Shown here piece by piece: positions 1 through 12,000 of a stretch of DNA of 64,000 nt (positions within the stretch are counted from its first letter, which is position 1; the number at the start of each line of letters is the position of its first letter). Made by a program: the position numbers and the translations under genes. The notes under the pieces are model-generated. The model was given only the letters and a program-made list of their open reading frames with translations, had not been told where the DNA came from and searched no databases. Source of the stretch: Cedecea neteri (GTDB taxonomy: Bacteria > Pseudomonadota > Gammaproteobacteria > Enterobacterales > Enterobacteriaceae); the NCBI RefSeq assembly GCF_000758325.1, contig NZ_CP009459.1, positions 3,224,001 through 3,288,000 of the forward strand. Direction: 5' to 3'.

Positions 1-717
1 GCTGCGGACAGGTTAACGCGCGTGACGCTGGAGCTGGGGGGTAAAAACCCGGCCATCGTACTGAAAGACGCCGATCCGGCGATGGTCATTGCAGGCTTAA
101 TGGCGGGCAGTTTCCTCAATCAGGGGCAAGTATGCGCCGCCAGTTCGCGGATCTATATCGAAGCCCCGCTGTTTGACACGCTGGTGAGCGGCTTTGAGCA
201 AGCGGTGAAGTCGCTGCAGGTGGGGGCAGGGATGAACCCAGCGGCCCACATCAACCCGCTGGTATCGAAAGTACAACAGGAAAAAGTGGCCGGATATCTG
301 GCCCAGGCGCAAGAGCAGCGCGCGGAGATAATCTCCGGGAATTCAGGCCCGCAGGGCAGCGGCTACTATATTGCGCCAACGCTGGTGGTGAACCCTGCCG
401 CTTCGCTGCGCCTTGCCAGAGAAGAGGTCTTTGGCCCGGTGGTTAACCTGGTCCGCGTCGCGGATGCGGAAGAAGCCTTGAGACAGGCCAACGACAGCGA
501 CTACGGGCTGACGGCAAGTCTGTGGACCAACAATCTGCAGGCGGCAATGCAGTACACCGGGCGAATGCAGGCGGGCACGGTCTGGGTGAACAGCCATACG
601 CTGATCGACGCGAATATGCCGTTTGGCGGCATGAAGCAGTCGGGCACAGGGCGTGATTTTGGCCCGGACTGGCTTGATGCCTATACCGAAACCAAAACCG
701 TGTGCGTGCGTTACTAA
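1..717 (+). CDS. feaB: Phenylacetaldehyde dehydrogenase, C-terminal part
   Basis: The reading frame is open from base 1, so the gene is cut by the window edge; about 238 C-terminal residues are present, against roughly 500 in the full enzyme. It is an NAD-dependent aldehyde dehydrogenase: the fragment has the ELGGK motif with the general-base Glu (fragment residues 11-15) and the catalytic Cys in GQVC (residue 45). The sequence is very close to E. coli FeaB as I remember it, including the C-terminal end TKTVCVRY. FeaB oxidises phenylacetaldehyde, made by the amine oxidase TynA, to phenylacetate, which feeds the paa pathway further along the window. A strong terminator follows at 848. A GTG at 22 is an internal codon, not the start. 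Confidence 0.93.
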   Translation, partial: AADRLTRVTLELGGKNPAIVLKDADPAMVIAGLMAGSFLNQGQVCAASSRIYIEAPLFDTLVSGFEQAVKSLQVGAGMNPAAHINPLVSKVQQEKVAGYLAQAQEQRAEIISGNSGPQGSGYYIAPTLVVNPAASLRLAREEVFGPVVNLVRVADAEEALRQANDSDYGLTASLWTNNLQAAMQYTGRMQAGTVWVNSHTLIDANMPFGGMKQSGTGRDFGPDWLDAYTETKTVCVRY

Positions 718-847
718 ACGTTGGCACATTTCGGTAGCTATCACGTCCCGGAATGGTTTGCGGCTGGTAATCTGCAGGTCCCCTCCCGCGAGGGAAGATC
801 GTTGTCCGATCTTGACCATTAATCTTGATAAGAAATGTTGCTACCTT

Positions 848-877
848 CAGACCGGGCTTCCCCCGGTCTTTTTTTTG
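848..877 (+). terminator. Rho-independent terminator of feaB
   Basis: An 8-bp stem (AGACCGGG at 849-856 with CCCGGTCT at 862-869) and a 5-nt loop are followed by an unbroken run of eight T (869-876). It lies about 130 bp after the feaB stop. Confidence 0.88.
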
Positions 878-1561
878 CATTTTTTTGTCAAGAAGACATT
901 ATTTTAGTCATGAAATGATTTGTTTCGGTGACTATCACTCCTGATTTAACACCTGTCCGACGTCCTTATTTTGCGTAAAACTTGCGACAATGTAACATTT
1001 ATGGAAAAACAACCAAAAATGAGCAGCCCGGATTTACTGAAGGATTTCGCTGGAATGTAAAATTGATGTAAATCAATGCTTATGCCATAAGTTTATGAAT
1101 TATAACTATTCGCTATTTATCATGATGGCGTTATTTACGGGGTCAATCGATCTATTTCCCCAGTGCCTTTTCTTTTGGGTAACATGTCATTAACAATAAA
1201 TGATTGGTGAGGTTAATTTTTCTTTGGTAGGATTTTTCTTACAAACATTTCGGGAAAAGGATGTGACCAGTTTGATTCCCAGAATTAAATAAGTCATATT
1301 GCGTGACGTCTTTATATAAAAGATGGCGTTAAATTATGACCTTCATTTATTAAGAAGAAACGAAAGCGACAGACAGTTTTCTACCTCTTTATAGTCAGAA
1401 CGTTTTGCTCCAGAAATAAATGGGGCCTTATAACGCTGGCGTTTTAATTTAACTATTACAGTCGTTTAAATACATTAGTGACTCCTCCGTGCCTGTTTAT
1501 TATAAATACAGGACGGTACCACATCATCCTGATTATTTTATGGATAAGGATATCGCCGTTT
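878..1561. other. AT-rich regulatory region upstream of the secretion locus
   Basis: These 684 bp hold no convincing gene. The sequence is clearly richer in A and T than its surroundings, as is usual for silenced or tightly regulated adhesin loci. The one clear motif is a perfect FNR-type box at 1063-1076. A possible -10 element, TATAAC (1101-1106), lies downstream at about the distance expected for a class II activator. The rest, up to the TolC-like gene, would be a leader of about 450 nt, unless a second promoter lies nearer the gene. Confidence 0.5.
1063..1076 (+). promoter_or_regulatory. Putative FNR binding site
   Basis: TTGATGTAAATCAA matches the FNR consensus TTGAT-N4-ATCAA at all ten defined positions. 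Its centre is about 42-44 bp upstream of the start site implied by TATAAC at 1101-1106, which fits class II activation. The match is seen directly; the link to the downstream secretion operon is inferred. Confidence 0.55.
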
Positions 1562-2905
1562 ATGCCTCAGTTTTATTCCCTGCCGGTCGTGATGCTAGCC
1601 GTTATTTTTTTCGGCAGCGGCATGCGGGTGAATGCCGCGCCAGTACCGGCCTGGGCTACAGCACCGGGTATTGCACAAACGGCAACCCTGACGCTGGGTG
1701 AAAGCATTCTGTTCGCGCTTGACCGGGATCCCTCTGTCTCTCAGCAGGCAGCCCAGTTCGGCATCGGCCAGGCACAGATTGATCAAGCCCGCAGCGCCTG
1801 GATGCCGCAGGTTTCCCTCAACGGCAGCACCGGGCATTCGCGTACTACGGACTCCAGCGGTTCTCTTAAGAACTCGGCTGCCTATGGGCTTAGCCTGACG
1901 CAGCTGGTGTATGACTTTGGCAAGACCAGCAGCAACATCAGCCAGCAGGAGAGCCAGCGCGAGAGCTATCGCTACCAGCTGATGGCGACGTTGACCGGTG
2001 TGGCAGAAAAAACGGCACAGGCCTATGTCGATGTGAAACGTAACCAGGCGCTGGTCACGGCAACGACAGAGAGTATTGCCGCGCTGCAAACTGTTAACAC
2101 CATGGCAAAGCTGCGGGCGGATGCCGGGCTCAGTTCGAGTTCGGACGTGCTGCAAACCCAGACGCGCATCGCAGGTATGCGCTCAACGCTTGAGCAGTAT
2201 CAAGCGGCCCTACAAAGCGCGAAAGCAAGGCTGGCGGTATTAACCGGGATCAGCGCCGCGCAATATCAGTCCATGCCGGAACGTCTGGCGCTTGAACAGG
2301 AACCGCTGGACAACATTGATTATTCGCTGATCCCGAGCGTGCTGGCGGCGGAGGCTATGCGTGAGTCTTCAGGGTATGCGGTAGATAAAGCGAAATCGGG
2401 CCACTGGCCAACCTTGAGCCTGAAAGGCGGGCGTACTCGTTACCAGTCCAACAACAGCGCTTACTGGGATGACCAGATTCAGCTGAGCGTGGATGCGCCT
2501 ATCTACCAGGGCGGCGCGGTCTCCGCTCAGGTTGAGCAGGCTCAGGGAGCCAGGCGTATCGCCGCTTCTCAGGTGGAGCAGGCGAAATTCGACGTGCTGC
2601 AAAAAGCGTCTGTGGCAATGGCTGACTGGAGCGGGGCCAGAGGCCGTGAAACGGCGGGAAAACTCCAGCTGGAAAATGCCCGTCGCGCGCGAGAAGTTTA
2701 TAAAAATGAATATAAATTAAGCAAGCGCAGCCTGAACGACTTATTAAGCGTGGAACAGGATGTGTTCCAGGCGGCTTATGCACAAATTAATGCGGACTTC
2801 GACGGCTGGCAGGCGGCGATCAATTACGCTGCCGCCGTTGATAATTTATTGCCCCTGACAGGAGTCGAAAAAAATGCCGCCTCGAAATTGCCAGATTTGA
2901 AATAA
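1562..2905 (+). CDS. TolC-family outer-membrane channel of type I secretion system
   Basis: This 447-residue protein is the outer-membrane exit duct for the giant adhesin encoded next. It starts with a classic signal peptide (MPQFYSLPVVMLAVIFFGSG..., cleavage likely after VNA near residue 25), followed by two outer-membrane efflux protein repeats, roughly residues 40-230 and 250-430, rich in long Ala/Gln/Leu helices. I chose ATG 1562, with AAGGA about 11 nt upstream; the open frame extends back to GTG 1478, but the extra 28 residues would bury the signal peptide. The family matches LapE/AggA or BapB-type partners. It is 137 bp upstream of the adhesin gene, probably in one operon. Confidence 0.88.
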   Translation: MPQFYSLPVVMLAVIFFGSGMRVNAAPVPAWATAPGIAQTATLTLGESILFALDRDPSVSQQAAQFGIGQAQIDQARSAWMPQVSLNGSTGHSRTTDSSGSLKNSAAYGLSLTQLVYDFGKTSSNISQQESQRESYRYQLMATLTGVAEKTAQAYVDVKRNQALVTATTESIAALQTVNTMAKLRADAGLSSSSDVLQTQTRIAGMRSTLEQYQAALQSAKARLAVLTGISAAQYQSMPERLALEQEPLDNIDYSLIPSVLAAEAMRESSGYAVDKAKSGHWPTLSLKGGRTRYQSNNSAYWDDQIQLSVDAPIYQGGAVSAQVEQAQGARRIAASQVEQAKFDVLQKASVAMADWSGARGRETAGKLQLENARRAREVYKNEYKLSKRSLNDLLSVEQDVFQAAYAQINADFDGWQAAINYAAAVDNLLPLTGVEKNAASKLPDLK

Positions 2906-3042
2906 ACAGTGTGAGAGTAGAGGCTTAGCCCCGCTACCTGAAAAATAAGCCGATGTGAAATGAGAGCTGGAATTCTCAGGGATGTCCACATCCAAAAATT
3001 AATACCGTATGCCTCGTTCCGGCATATATAAGGAGAAGTGCT

Positions 3043-6000
3043 ATGAGTAAGATTCTTGAAGTTATTTCCCGCAAGGACGCAGAGAAAACCCTGGTGACAG
3101 GCGATGGGAATCTCTCTGTTTCGCTTTCATCCCCCTCAATCATTCAGATTCACGGCAGCGCCAAAGAGGTGACGCATTACGTGCGTCAGGGCAACGATCT
3201 GCTGGTGTACATGAAAGACGGCAGCGTTATTCGCTGCAATGGCTATTTCGTCGAGGAAGAAGGGCGGTCGGGACACCATTCAGAACTGGTGTTTGATGAC
3301 GGCAAGGCACTGACACATATCACTTTTGATGAAGCTGGCACCGCTGTTGGCACGCAAGGCACAGCGTTAACGGCAACCGTCACGCCTATCGAATCCATTG
3401 AACCGTTCATCGACGGCTCAGTGCTCGGCGATATGCCGTGGGGTTGGGTTGCAGGCGCCGTGGCCGGGGGCGTAGGGATTGGCGCATTGCTGGCGCACGA
3501 CGGCGGGAAGTCACACACCAGCGTTATCGACAATACCAAAGAGGTCGAAAGCGCCCGGCCAACCTTCACGGTGACCGACAACAAAGGCGACAGCCAGGGG
3601 CTGCTGAGCAGCAACGCCGTGACCGATGATGCAACGCCAACCTTTAGCGGCTCCGGGCAGCCGGGAGCCACCATTCAGGTCAAAGACAGCAACGGGAACA
3701 CCATTGCCAGCACCATGGTCGACAGCAACGGCAACTGGAAAGTGTTGCTGAGCGAGCAGCCGGACGGGACGCACACCTACAGCGTGGTACAAATCGACGG
3801 CAATAAAATCACCTCTGCGGGGGATATCACCCTCAACGTCGTTACCGCCCAGGCTTCACTGACCGTCGCGACGACGGCAGGCGACAATATGCTCAACGCG
3901 GCTGAGCAGGCCAGTGACGTCGTCATTGGCGGCAGTTCGCAGGCGCTGGCCAGCGGCACGGCGTTAACTGTCACGCTGAACGGGAAAACCTATAACACCA
4001 CCGTAGGCAGCGACGGTAGCTGGAGCGTAACCCTCCCGGCGGCTGATGCCAAAAACCTGGCCGACGGGAGCTGGACGGTGGCAGTGAGCGGAAAAGATGC
4101 CGCAGGCAACATGATCTCTGCCAGCGAAACGCTGGTGGTGGACACGAAAGCGCCTGCGCTAACGGTGAATGCTATCGCCGACGACAACATCATCAATGCG
4201 GCCGAGCATGGCGCGGCGGTGATTATCGGCGGTAAAACCGACGCCGAAGCCGGGCAGGTGGTCACGCTTAAGCTGAACGGCAAAACCTATACTGCAACGG
4301 TAGGCGCCGACGGCAGCTGGAGCATGACGGTGCCGGCGGATGATGTGCAGGCGATGGCGGACAATAACTATACGCTGAACTTGAGCGTCAACGATAAAGC
4401 CGGTAACACCACCACCACTAACACCTCTCTGCTGGTCGACACCACGCCGCCTGAGGCCAGCGTTAATAACATCGCCGATGACAACATCCTTAGCGTCAGC
4501 GAACAGGGCCAGGCACAGGTGATTTCCGGCACCAGCCGGGGCGCATCCCCAGGGGATAAAGTCACCGTGTCTCTTGGGGGGGAAACCTACCATACGACCG
4601 TGCAGCAGGACGGCAGCTGGAGCGTCGGCGTACCAAAAGAAGTCATTTCATCGCTGCCGGAAGGCAGAAATACCGTCACCGTGACTATCACAGATACGGC
4701 GGGAAACAGCGGTCTTGTAGAGCATGACATTACTGTCAGTTCCACGCCGCCAGCCGTAGCATTCCATCCGATAAGTCAGGACAACGTGCTGAACGCCATT
4801 GAGGCGACTCAGCCGTTAACGCTGAGCGGCACCAGCAATTTGCCGGACGGCAGCACCGTTACCGTCAGGCTGAACAACGTCGATTATACCGCGGACGTTC
4901 AGGGCGGCGTCTGGCAGGTTCAGGTGCCGGTTGAGGATGTGGTCAAACTGGGCGATACCACCTATACGTTGAGCGTCAGCGGCACGGATAGCACCGGAAA
5001 TACAGGGACGGCGAACGCAACGCTGCTGGTTGATACGGCGCTGCCGACGGTCATCGTTTCTGCCTTCGCGGGCGATAACCGCGTCAATAACAGTGAAATT
5101 GCCAACGACCAGACTCTAAGCGGGCGAGTGACCGGTGCCCATGAAGGCGACACGGTTACTCTCAACGTAGGGGGTAAAAACTACACGGCCAAAGTTCAAA
5201 GCGATTTGACCTGGAGCATCACTGTACCTGCGACCGATCTGCAGGCTCTGGGGGATGGCGATGTATCCGTGGTTGCGTCCGTGACCAACGGCCACGGTAA
5301 CACCGGCCGCGGTGACAGTAGTTTTAATATCAACGCTCAGTTACCGGGGCTACGCATCAATACCGTATCCGGTGATGACGTGATTAATGCCATCGAGCAG
5401 CACCAGGATTTGACGGTTAATGGCTCCAGCTCGCACCTCAGCGTAGGTACTGTTATTACCGTGCGCGTGAATGGCGTGGATTATCCGGCGGCCGTAAGCG
5501 CTACCGGCACCTGGCAAATCGGGATTCCGGCAGGCGATCTGGCCAACTGGCCGAACGGTAAGCTGGAAATTAGCGCCAGTTCTGCTGACGAATGGGGCAA
5601 CCCGGTGGCAGCTTCCCGTCCGGTGGACGTGGACCTGAACGCCGTGGCGATCTCTGTCAACAGCGTGAGCGGCGACGATATGCTGAATGCCGTTGAGAAA
5701 GCGGCCGATCTCACGCTGAGCGGAAAAACGCAGGGTGTGGAAGCCGGGCAAAAAGTGGTCATTAAGTTTGCCGGGCATACCTACACGGCAAGCGTCGATG
5801 ACAATGGCGAATGGACGTATATCGTGCCAGCGGCGGATATGCGTGACATGATCGATGGCCGCGCCGAAGTGTCCGTAAACGTTACCAACGCCAGTGGCAA
5901 TAGCGCCAGCGGGGCAAGGGAAGTGCTGGTCGATACCCAGCCCCCGTCAATCACGCTCCACAGCGTCACGGCTGACAATATTCTTAATCATGCCGAAGTG

Positions 6001-9000
6001 ACACAAGACCTGACGATAACCGGGACCAGTACCGCACAGGCTGGGCAAAAGGTCACAGTTAACCTCAACAACCAGAGCTACACCGGGCAGGTTCTGGCCG
6101 ATGGCACCTGGAGCATCACCGTGCCGGTCGCCGATCTGGCTAATCTGACCGACGGGAGCTGGTCAGTCAGCGCCAGCGTCAGTGACGTAGCAGGTAACCC
6201 GGCAAGCACAAGCCACGGCATGCTTGTTGACACTACGGTACCTGTTGTCAGCCTGAATCCGTTTGCCGGCGACAACGTGATCAACCTGTCTGAGCATGCT
6301 CAGGCGCAGGTACTGTCGGGCAATGTCACCGGCGCAGCCGCAGGCGACAGCGTTAAAATCATTATCAACAATGTTGAGTATTCAACGGTCCTGGACGCCA
6401 GCGGAAACTGGAGTCTTGGCCTTTCTGCGGACGTCATCAGCAATCTGGCGGACGGAAAATATACCGCAACCGTCACCGTCACCGACAAAGCTGGCAACAT
6501 CGGCAGCGGCTCGCTGGCGTTTGACGTAGCGACTGGCCTGCCACAAATCACCCTCAATGTTATTGCGCAGGATGACGTGATCAACGCGGCAGAAAAAAGC
6601 GCATCTTTAACCCTTGGCGGTACCAGCGACACGCCAGACGGTACGCAAATCATCGTGACGTTGAATAATGTGAACTATACGGCCACCGTCAACGGTAACG
6701 TCTGGAGCGTCACGGTGCCGGCTGAGGATGTTGCGAAACTGGGCGAAGCCAATTACACCGTCAGCGCTTCCGTAACGGATGCTCACGGCAACAGTAATAC
6801 GGCTCACCATAACGTGCTGGTGGACAGCTCTCTGCCAATCATCACTATTAATACCGTCGCGGGTGACAATATCATTAATCTGGCCGAGGTTAACGCCGGG
6901 CAGGTGCTCAGCGGCAGTGTGATCAACGCGGCGGCAGGTGATGAAGTTACCGTCATTCTTGGCGGCAAAAGCTATACGGTTACCGTACAGAGCGACCTGA
7001 GCTGGAATCTGCCGCTGAGCAAAGAGATGCTCACTGCGCTGGGCGATGGTGAACTTACCGTTCACGTCTCCGCCACCAACGGGCGCGGCAACACCGGCAG
7101 CACGGAGCATGACATCACGATCGATGCCCAACTGCCAGGCTTGCGCATCAATACTATCGCGGGCGATGACGTTATCAACCTCGCGGAGCATAGTCAGGAT
7201 CTTATCGTCAGCGGCACCAGCAGCGGCCTCAACGCAGGCAGCGTGGTGACATTGACGCTGAACGGCAAAGACTATCTGGCGACGGTTAACGCCGACGGGA
7301 GCTGGAGCGCCGCCGTACCGGGCGTGGATGTCAGCCATTGGCCGGACGGCGTGCTGACGGTGACGGCTTCGTCAAAAGACAGCGCAGGTAACCCGGTGAG
7401 CATCGACAGCATCGTGGACGTCGATTTATCGCCTGTTTCCATCAGCGTGAACAGCGTCACCGCAGACAACGTGCTTAACGCGGCGGAAAAGGGCAACGAT
7501 CTGCTACTTTCCGGCCACACGACTAACGTTGAGCCAGGCCAGACCGTCACCATTACCTTCGCCGGGCATCGCTATACCACCACTGTGAATGACGACGGGA
7601 GCTGGAGTTATACCGTGCCCGCTTCGGATATGGCCAAACTGAAGGACGGCGATGCCCAGATTACCGTCAGCGTCAGCAACGTGAACGGCAATGCGGCGGA
7701 TGCCGGCCAACAATACAGCGTCGATACCAGCGCGCCTGGGCTGACCATTGATCCGCTCAGCGGCAACAACATTCTGAATGCGGCCGAGGCAAAACAGCCG
7801 CTGATTATCAGCGGCAGCAGCAGCGCAGAGCCGGGGCAGGAAGTCACGGTAACGCTAAATAACGTCAGTTACACGGCGAAGGTTGGCGTGGATGGCCGCT
7901 GGAGCGTTAGCGTGCCGGCGGACTCACTTGCCGCGCTGAACGATGGCACAGTGAATGTGCACGCCACCGTTGAAGACAAAGCGGGTAACCCGGCTAATGC
8001 CGATCGAGGCATGCTGGTTGATATCACCGTACCGACATTGACCATTGCCCCCGTTGCCGTGGACGACACCATCAACGCCAGTGAGCATCATCAGGCTCAT
8101 ACCGTGAGCGGCACCAGCACAGGTGCGGCGGTGGGCGATGTGGTGACTGTTTTCATCACCAATGCCCAGGGGCAAATTTTCTCGACCACCACAACGCTGG
8201 ACAGCAACGGTAACTGGAACGTCGGTCTTCCTGCGTCGGTTATTAATGGCCTGTCGGACGGCAGCTACACCCTGACTGCCAGCGTGACCGATGCCGCAGG
8301 CAACAGCGGCAGCGTCGATCGCGGCCTCAGCGTCAATACTGCGCTGCCGACTATCACCATTGCTGATATTGCGGTGGATGATGTTATTAACGCCACGGAA
8401 AAAGGCCAGGACCTGGTTCTGAGCGGAACCAGCGATCGGCCTGCAGGCACGGTGATTACCGTGACGCTGAACGGCATCGATTACCACGCCATTACCGAAA
8501 GCGATGGCAGCTGGAGCACAACGATCCCGGCATCCGTCGTCAGCACGCTGGGCGAGGCCAGCTATACGGTTGTTGCCTCGGTCACGGATATCTATGGCAA
8601 CAGCAACAGCGACAGCCACACCGTGCTGGTAGACAGCGCACTGCCCACCGTCACCATCAATAGCGTGACCAGCGACAATATTCTTAATATCACCGAAATC
8701 AACAGCGGCCAGACGCTGAGCGGCACCGTTTCAGGCGCGGTAAAAGGTGACGTTGTCACTATTGATCTGGGCGGGACGCTCTATAAGGTCTACGTACAGG
8801 ACGATCTGAGCTGGAGCCTGGCGGTATCGAAAGACATTTTGACCGCCCTGGGTAACGGCGACCTGACCATTACCGCCTCCGTCACCAACGGGCACGGCAA
8901 CACGGGCAGCGGCAGCCGCGAGATCGCCATCGACGCGAATCTCCCGGGGCTGCGCGTGGCAACCGTCGCCGGTGACGACATCATCAACGCGATTGAACAC

Positions 9001-12000
9001 AGCCAGAACCTGATTATCAACGGCACCAGTACGGGATTAAAAGCGGGCAGCCCGGTAATCGTGACGATTAATGGCAACGACTACCCGGCAACCGTTCGTG
9101 CGGATGGCTCGTGGCAGGCTGCCGTTCCGGGGGAAGATGTCAGCCACTGGGCGGAAGGTGCGGTCACCATTGAGGTGAAGGGCAGCAGCAGTGCGGGCAA
9201 CGACGTCGCTATCCAACATCAGGTGACCGTTGATCTCAGCGAAGTGGTGATAAGCCTTAACGCGGTCAGCGGCGATAACGTGCTTAATGCCGCTGAAAAA
9301 GGGGCCGATCTCGAGCTTTCCGGGAAAACAGAGAACGTCGAAGCGGGCCAGAAGGTGCAGATTACCTTCGGCGGCAACACCTATACCGCCACCGTGCAAG
9401 CGGACGGTAGCTGGAGCTATACCGTGCCGGCCGCCGATATGGTTAACCTGAAAGAAGGGCAAACCAGCGTTCAGGTCAGCGTCACCAACAAAAACGGGAA
9501 CAGCGCCGGGGCTGAGCAAGGCGTCAGCGTGGATACACAATCTCCGGCGTTAACGCTTAACCCGTTAAGCCAGGATAACCTGCTTAATGCTGCTGAAGCG
9601 CAGCAGGATTTGACCGTCAGCGGCACCACAACCGCTGAAGCGGGGCAAACGGTCGTGGTGATGCTCAACAATCAGCGCTATGAAACCACCGTTAATGCGG
9701 ACGGTAGCTGGAGCCTCATCGTTCCTGCGCTGGACGTCGGTAAGCTGACGGACGGCAACGTCACAGTGACGGCAAGCGTCGAGGACCGCGCGGGCAACCC
9801 GGGCAGCGGCAGCCGGGACATGCTGGTGGACATTACCGTTCCCACGGTCACCATCGGCACCATTGCTACTGACGATGTGATTAACCAGACCGAACACGGC
9901 CAGGCGCAGGTGATTTCCGGCACGAGCACCGGCGCGCAGGCAGGCGACATTGTCACCGTCACGCTGGGCAATAAAAACTATACCGGCGTGGTGGACGCGA
10001 ACGGGAACTGGAGCGTCGGCGTACCTCGGGCAGATATCAGCGCGCTGGGCGATAACACCTACACCGTAACCGCCTCCATCACCGACAAAGCAGGCAATAC
10101 CGGGGATGCTTCTCGCGGCGTGAGCGTAGACACGGCTGCACCAACCCTGACTATCGACATCATAGCGGGTGACAACATCCTTAATGCCGATGAGAAAACC
10201 GGGGATGTCATCATCAGCGGTTCCTCTACCGGGCTGGCGAGTGGGGTCACCGTCACCGTGCATCTGAACGGTAAAAACTACACGGCCACCGTGGGCGATG
10301 ACGGCAAATGGTCCACCAGCGTTCCTGCAGGCGACGTTGGCAAACTTGGGGAAGCGTTCTATGAGGTTTCCGTCAGCGCCAGCAATGGCGTGGGTAACAG
10401 TGCAAGCGAAGCCAGTACGCTGGAAGTATCCTCCACGCTGCCGGGCGTGACCATCAACGCTGTCGCGACTGACGACATTATCAATGCCGCAGAGCTGGCC
10501 GCAGGCCAGACGATTACCGGGCGCGTGACCGGTGTGCAGGCCGGGACAGACGTAACTATTAACATTGGCGGCGTGAACTATACCGCTAAGGTTCAGGGTG
10601 ACCTGACCTGGAGCCTGACGCTGGGCCAGGATGTATTGACCGGCCTGGGCGATGGTTCGCTGAAAATTGTGGCTTCAGTCACCGACAGCGCGGGCAACAC
10701 AGGCACCGGCTCGCGGGATATCGCTATCGACGCCGCACTGCCGGGGATCCGGATCAACACCATTGCCGGCGATGATGTGGTCAATGCCATTGAGCATAGC
10801 CTGAACCTGATCGTGAGCGGCACCAGCAGCGGTCTTAGCGTGGGCAGCACGGTCACCGTCACGGTGAACAATAAAACTTATGAGGCGACGGTTCGAGCCG
10901 ATGGTAGTTGGCAGACCGTGGTGCCGGGCGACGAAGTTAGCCAGTGGCAGGCCGGGGATATTACCGTTTCGGCAGAAGGGGCCAGCAGTTCAGGTAACCC
11001 GATTGCCATCGATCACACTGTCAAGGTCGATCTCAGCGCGGTGGCGATTACCATCGGCCAGATAGCCGGGGACGATGTGCTGAATGCCGCCGAAAAAGGC
11101 GCTGATTTGCTGCTCTCCGGGATGACGCAGAATGTGGAAGCCGGGCAGACCATCACCATCACTTTTGCGGGGAAAACTTATACCGCTCAGGTAGAAAGCG
11201 ACGGCAGCTGGACATTCACCGTCCCGGCGAATGATATGAAAGGGCTGAAAGACGGCGATACCTCTGTGGAAGTCAGCGTGGCTAACGTGAGCGGCAACGG
11301 GGCATCTGCCGGGCGTGAAATTAGCGTGGATACCGCAGCACCAACCCTGCAAATTAATATCATTGCCGGGGATGACGTGCTTAATGCCGCCGAGGCCGGG
11401 CAGCCGCTCGCCATTACCGGGACCAGTAACGCCGAAGCCGGGCAAACGGTCACCGTTAAGCTGAACAACGAAACGTACACTGCAGAAGTGCAGGCGGACG
11501 GGACGTGGAGCGTCACCGTTCCGGCTGACAAAGCTTCAGCCCTGGGCGACGGCGTCTATACCGTCACGGCAAGCGTTAACGATGCGGCAGGCAACGGCAG
11601 TTCTGCCAGCCATAATCTCAACGTTGATGTCACCGTACCCACGATCTCATTTGAAATCGTCGCGGGGGATGATGTCATCAACCTGACGGAGCACGGCCAG
11701 GCGCAGATTGTCTCTGGCTCCAGCCACGGGGCAGCGGCAGGCGACAAAATCACCGTGACCATTGGCTCCAACAGCTGGACAACTACCGTTGATGCCTCCG
11801 GCAACTGGAGTATTGGCGTGCCGAAAAACGTCGTCAGCCAACTGGCGGACGGCAGCGTCACCATTCACGCGAGCCTGACTGATGCCGCAGGTAATACGGG
11901 GCTCGGCAGCCATGAGATCGTGGTCAATACGGGGTTACCGTCGATCGGATTCAATCCGTTAAGCGGAGACAACGTGCTTAACGCCAGTGAAAAAGGGGAA

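Noticed and set aside
653..907. 84-codon open frame after and partly inside feaB.
   Set aside because: It overlaps the feaB end in another frame and runs through the terminator at 848-877.
1478..1561. Upstream GTG start of the TolC-like gene.
   Set aside because: It would add 28 residues before a good signal peptide and lacks a better ribosome site than ATG 1562.
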